Source: an uncultured Ruminococcus sp. (lineage in GTDB: Bacteria > Bacillota > Clostridia > Oscillospirales > Ruminococcaceae). From it: a stretch of DNA of 64,000 bases. The translations under genes were made by a program, and so were the position numbers. Shown here one piece after another: positions 62,599 through 64,000 of the stretch (its first letter is position 1; every line of letters begins with the position of its first letter). A model generated the notes under the pieces. The model saw only the letters and a program-made list of their open reading frames with translations, made no database searches and was not told where the DNA came from. The stretch covers positions 1-64,000 of the forward strand of contig CAJTOG010000005.1 of the NCBI GenBank assembly GCA_910577575.1, written 5' to 3'.

Positions 62599-63456
62599 TT
62601 AATTCAATAATTTCATATAATCTTTTTTCCTTTTATGTAACTTTCTGTTACCGCTGAAAATCCAGAAGCAAATCAGAATCAAAACCAGCGGAGCAGCAAT
62701 AAACGGTATAACAAGCATAGGGTCAACTTTCAGAGCATCAGGTTCAACTTTAACAGTATGTTCATAAATTGTTTCTATACGATGCGAACGTATAAGCAGA
62801 CGATGAGAGTTGATTCCGTATGGTGTACAGGTCATAAGAGTAACATAATCACCGTCAGGAATAACTGAAAGCTTATCTATTTCACTTGGCTCAACAATAA
62901 GAATTTCCTCAACTTCGTATGTAAAAACTTCATTAAGAACAGTAATGGTAAAAGTATCGCCAGTAACAAGTTCATCCAAATCAGTAAATAATTTTGCTGA
63001 TGGCAGACCCCTGTGAGCTGAAATAACCGCATGGGTATTCTTTCCGCCTATCGGTAATGATGAACCCTCCAGATGACCGGTAGCAATATTTAGAACTTCC
63101 GCACTTGTTCCGTGATAAATCGGAAGCTCAACACTTATGACAGGTATTGCAATATAGCCTATGATTCCCGAATCGCCGACATTAAGAATTTCATCATAAT
63201 CTGTAAGCTTATCATATTCAGTAAATGGTGAAACAAGTTGATTCAGTCTGTTGTTGTAATCGTAAGCTGCCTCCCAGATTTCATTATATCTGTCGGGGTC
63301 AAGCTGCTGAACAAATTCATTATAATTTGCAACCATACGGCTCTGAACCCTTTTGTTCCACCAGTCACTGACTGTAGGATAAAGCATTACGGAGAGTCCC
63401 ACCAGCAAAATAATAACTAATATAATTGTTGAAATAATACCAGATTTTTTCCTCAT
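62599..63456 (-). CDS. srtC: Class C (pilin-polymerising) sortase
   Basis: 285 residues. N-terminal helix and C-terminal helix with a Lys/Arg tail, typical of class C. Catalytic histidine in AVISAHRGLPSAKLFTDLD and catalytic Cys/Arg in LMTCTPYGINSHRLLIRSHR. A lid region with SPFTEYDKL precedes the barrel. It links the LPSTG pilin encoded upstream into polymers. GGGAGG before the ATG. Confidence 0.94.
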   Translation of the reverse strand: MRKKSGIISTIILVIILLVGLSVMLYPTVSDWWNKRVQSRMVANYNEFVQQLDPDRYNEIWEAAYDYNNRLNQLVSPFTEYDKLTDYDEILNVGDSGIIGYIAIPVISVELPIYHGTSAEVLNIATGHLEGSSLPIGGKNTHAVISAHRGLPSAKLFTDLDELVTGDTFTITVLNEVFTYEVEEILIVEPSEIDKLSVIPDGDYVTLMTCTPYGINSHRLLIRSHRIETIYEHTVKVEPDALKVDPMLVIPFIAAPLVLILICFWIFSGNRKLHKRKKDYMKLLN

Positions 63457-63469
63457 GGAACCCTCCCTA

Positions 63470-63501
63470 ATGCTCCTCCCGGCGATTAAGCCGAGAGGAG
63501 T
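63470..63501 (-). ncRNA. Hairpin between the pilin gene and the sortase C gene
   Basis: The minus strand forms CTCCTCTCGGC, a short TTAATC loop, and GCCGGGAGGAG. There is no T tract after it. It may be an RNA-stabilising or processing hairpin that sets a high pilin-to-sortase ratio. Confidence 0.55.
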
Positions 63502-63543
63502 TTAAGGTTTATTTATTGAATGACATATAATTCAATCAGAGAA

Positions 63544-64000
63544 TTAAAGTTCTTCTTTCTTCATACGCTTCTTTGTAATAAGGAATATGCCTGCAACTGC
63601 AACCATTGCACCACCGCCAAGATAGAACAATTTTGTACCAATGCCACCGGTTGATGGAAGTGAAGTACCCTTGTTATTTGTAATCTCAAAATCAGCATTG
63701 CTATTGGTTTCATCAAATTTAAGTGAAACATTATTGCTTTCACCTTCTGCATTTGCTCCTGAAATCTTCTCAAGATGTGAAGTAACTTCAATCTTAATTT
63801 CTGCACGCTCTGTAAGCTCATTATAGCCTGTAGGAGCATTTACTTCATCGAGATAATAAGTGCCGGCATCAAGACCCTTAATTAAAATTACACCATCATC
63901 AGCTGTTTTAATTGTTTCAGCTACTTTGTCTTCAGAATCTTTAACCGGATAATAAGCACCATCTGCACCCTTATAAAGCTCTATCTTATTACCATCAGTT
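63544..64000 (-). CDS. Major LPXTG pilin, C-terminal part (cut by window edge)
   Basis: The minus strand from 64000 to the stop at 63544 reads an open frame of about 152 codons. It ends in a SpaA/CnaB-type domain (DGVILIKGLDAGTYYLDEVN, APTGYNEL, with the E-box glutamate in YYLDEV), then the sorting signal LPSTG, a hydrophobic helix and KKRMKKEEL. The N terminus lies outside. Position directly before a class C sortase marks it as the pilus backbone subunit. Confidence 0.9.
   Translation of the reverse strand, partial: TDGNKIELYKGADGAYYPVKDSEDKVAETIKTADDGVILIKGLDAGTYYLDEVNAPTGYNELTERAEIKIEVTSHLEKISGANAEGESNNVSLKFDETNSNADFEITNNKGTSLPSTGGIGTKLFYLGGGAMVAVAGIFLITKKRMKKEEL

Overview
The window is AT-rich and Gram-positive in character: strong AGGAGG-type ribosome-binding sites, consensus TTGACA-17-TATAAT promoters, compact operons, glgD beside glgC, spoIIE, reverse rubrerythrin and sortases. 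Four type I dockerin proteins, a GH9-dockerin-GH16 enzyme with T/P-rich linkers, and a GH3 beta-glucosidase with inverted domain order point to a cellulolytic, cellulosome-making Ruminococcus (Oscillospiraceae), near R. flavefaciens or R. albus. This assignment is an inference from gene content.

Layout. 1-5.8 kb (minus): 5' part of glmS, an SPFH protein with zinc-ribbon repeats, and a GH3-methyltransferase-ArsC operon. 5.9-9.5 kb: uppP, a small NrdD-like protein, reverse rubrerythrin, the decayed remains of an ECF sigma gene, tRNA-Leu and an amidohydrolase. 9.5-18.3 kb (minus): one long polyamine operon (speD, arginine/lysine/ornithine-type decarboxylase, GNAT, speE, speB, DUF3592, DUF1963, carboxynorspermidine dehydrogenase, two small paralogous Sm-like proteins, nspC), preceded by a leader with a possible attenuator. 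18.4-18.8 kb: tRNA-Arg and tRNA-Lys. 18.8-24.7 kb (minus): the glgB-glgC-glgD-glgA glycogen operon. 24.9-27.1 kb: spoIIE. 27.4-30.8 kb (plus): flotillin, PPi-type phosphofructokinase and a PAP2 phosphatase. 31-35.1 kb (plus): the bifunctional glucanase and an AraC regulator, separated by a 32-bp perfect inverted repeat.

35.1-44.5 kb (minus): a likely six-gene surface operon with a wall-binding-repeat/transglutaminase protein, a lipoprotein, an MBOAT acyltransferase with an AlgJ/AlgX-like partner, a dockerin protein and an M16 peptidase. 44.7-48.4 kb: a lipoprotein-type penicillin-binding protein, a GHL10 lipoprotein and two paralogous membrane proteins. 48.5-50.2 kb (minus): a secreted dockerin protein immediately followed by a radical SAM/SPASM enzyme. 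The dockerin protein carries three copies of a nine-residue P-x-Y-x5-[W/F] motif, which makes this pair the best candidate for an undescribed peptide-modification system. 50.3-55.7 kb (minus): uvrB-NADAR-uvrA. 55.8-58.3 kb: a CapD-like protein and galE. 58.5-59.4 kb: a decayed FtsX-type permease. 59.4-64 kb (minus): a sortase/pilin operon ending in a dockerin beta-helix protein.

Across the window, surface display by dockerins, sortases and lipoproteins and polysaccharide breakdown are interleaved with storage (glycogen) and polyamine metabolism.
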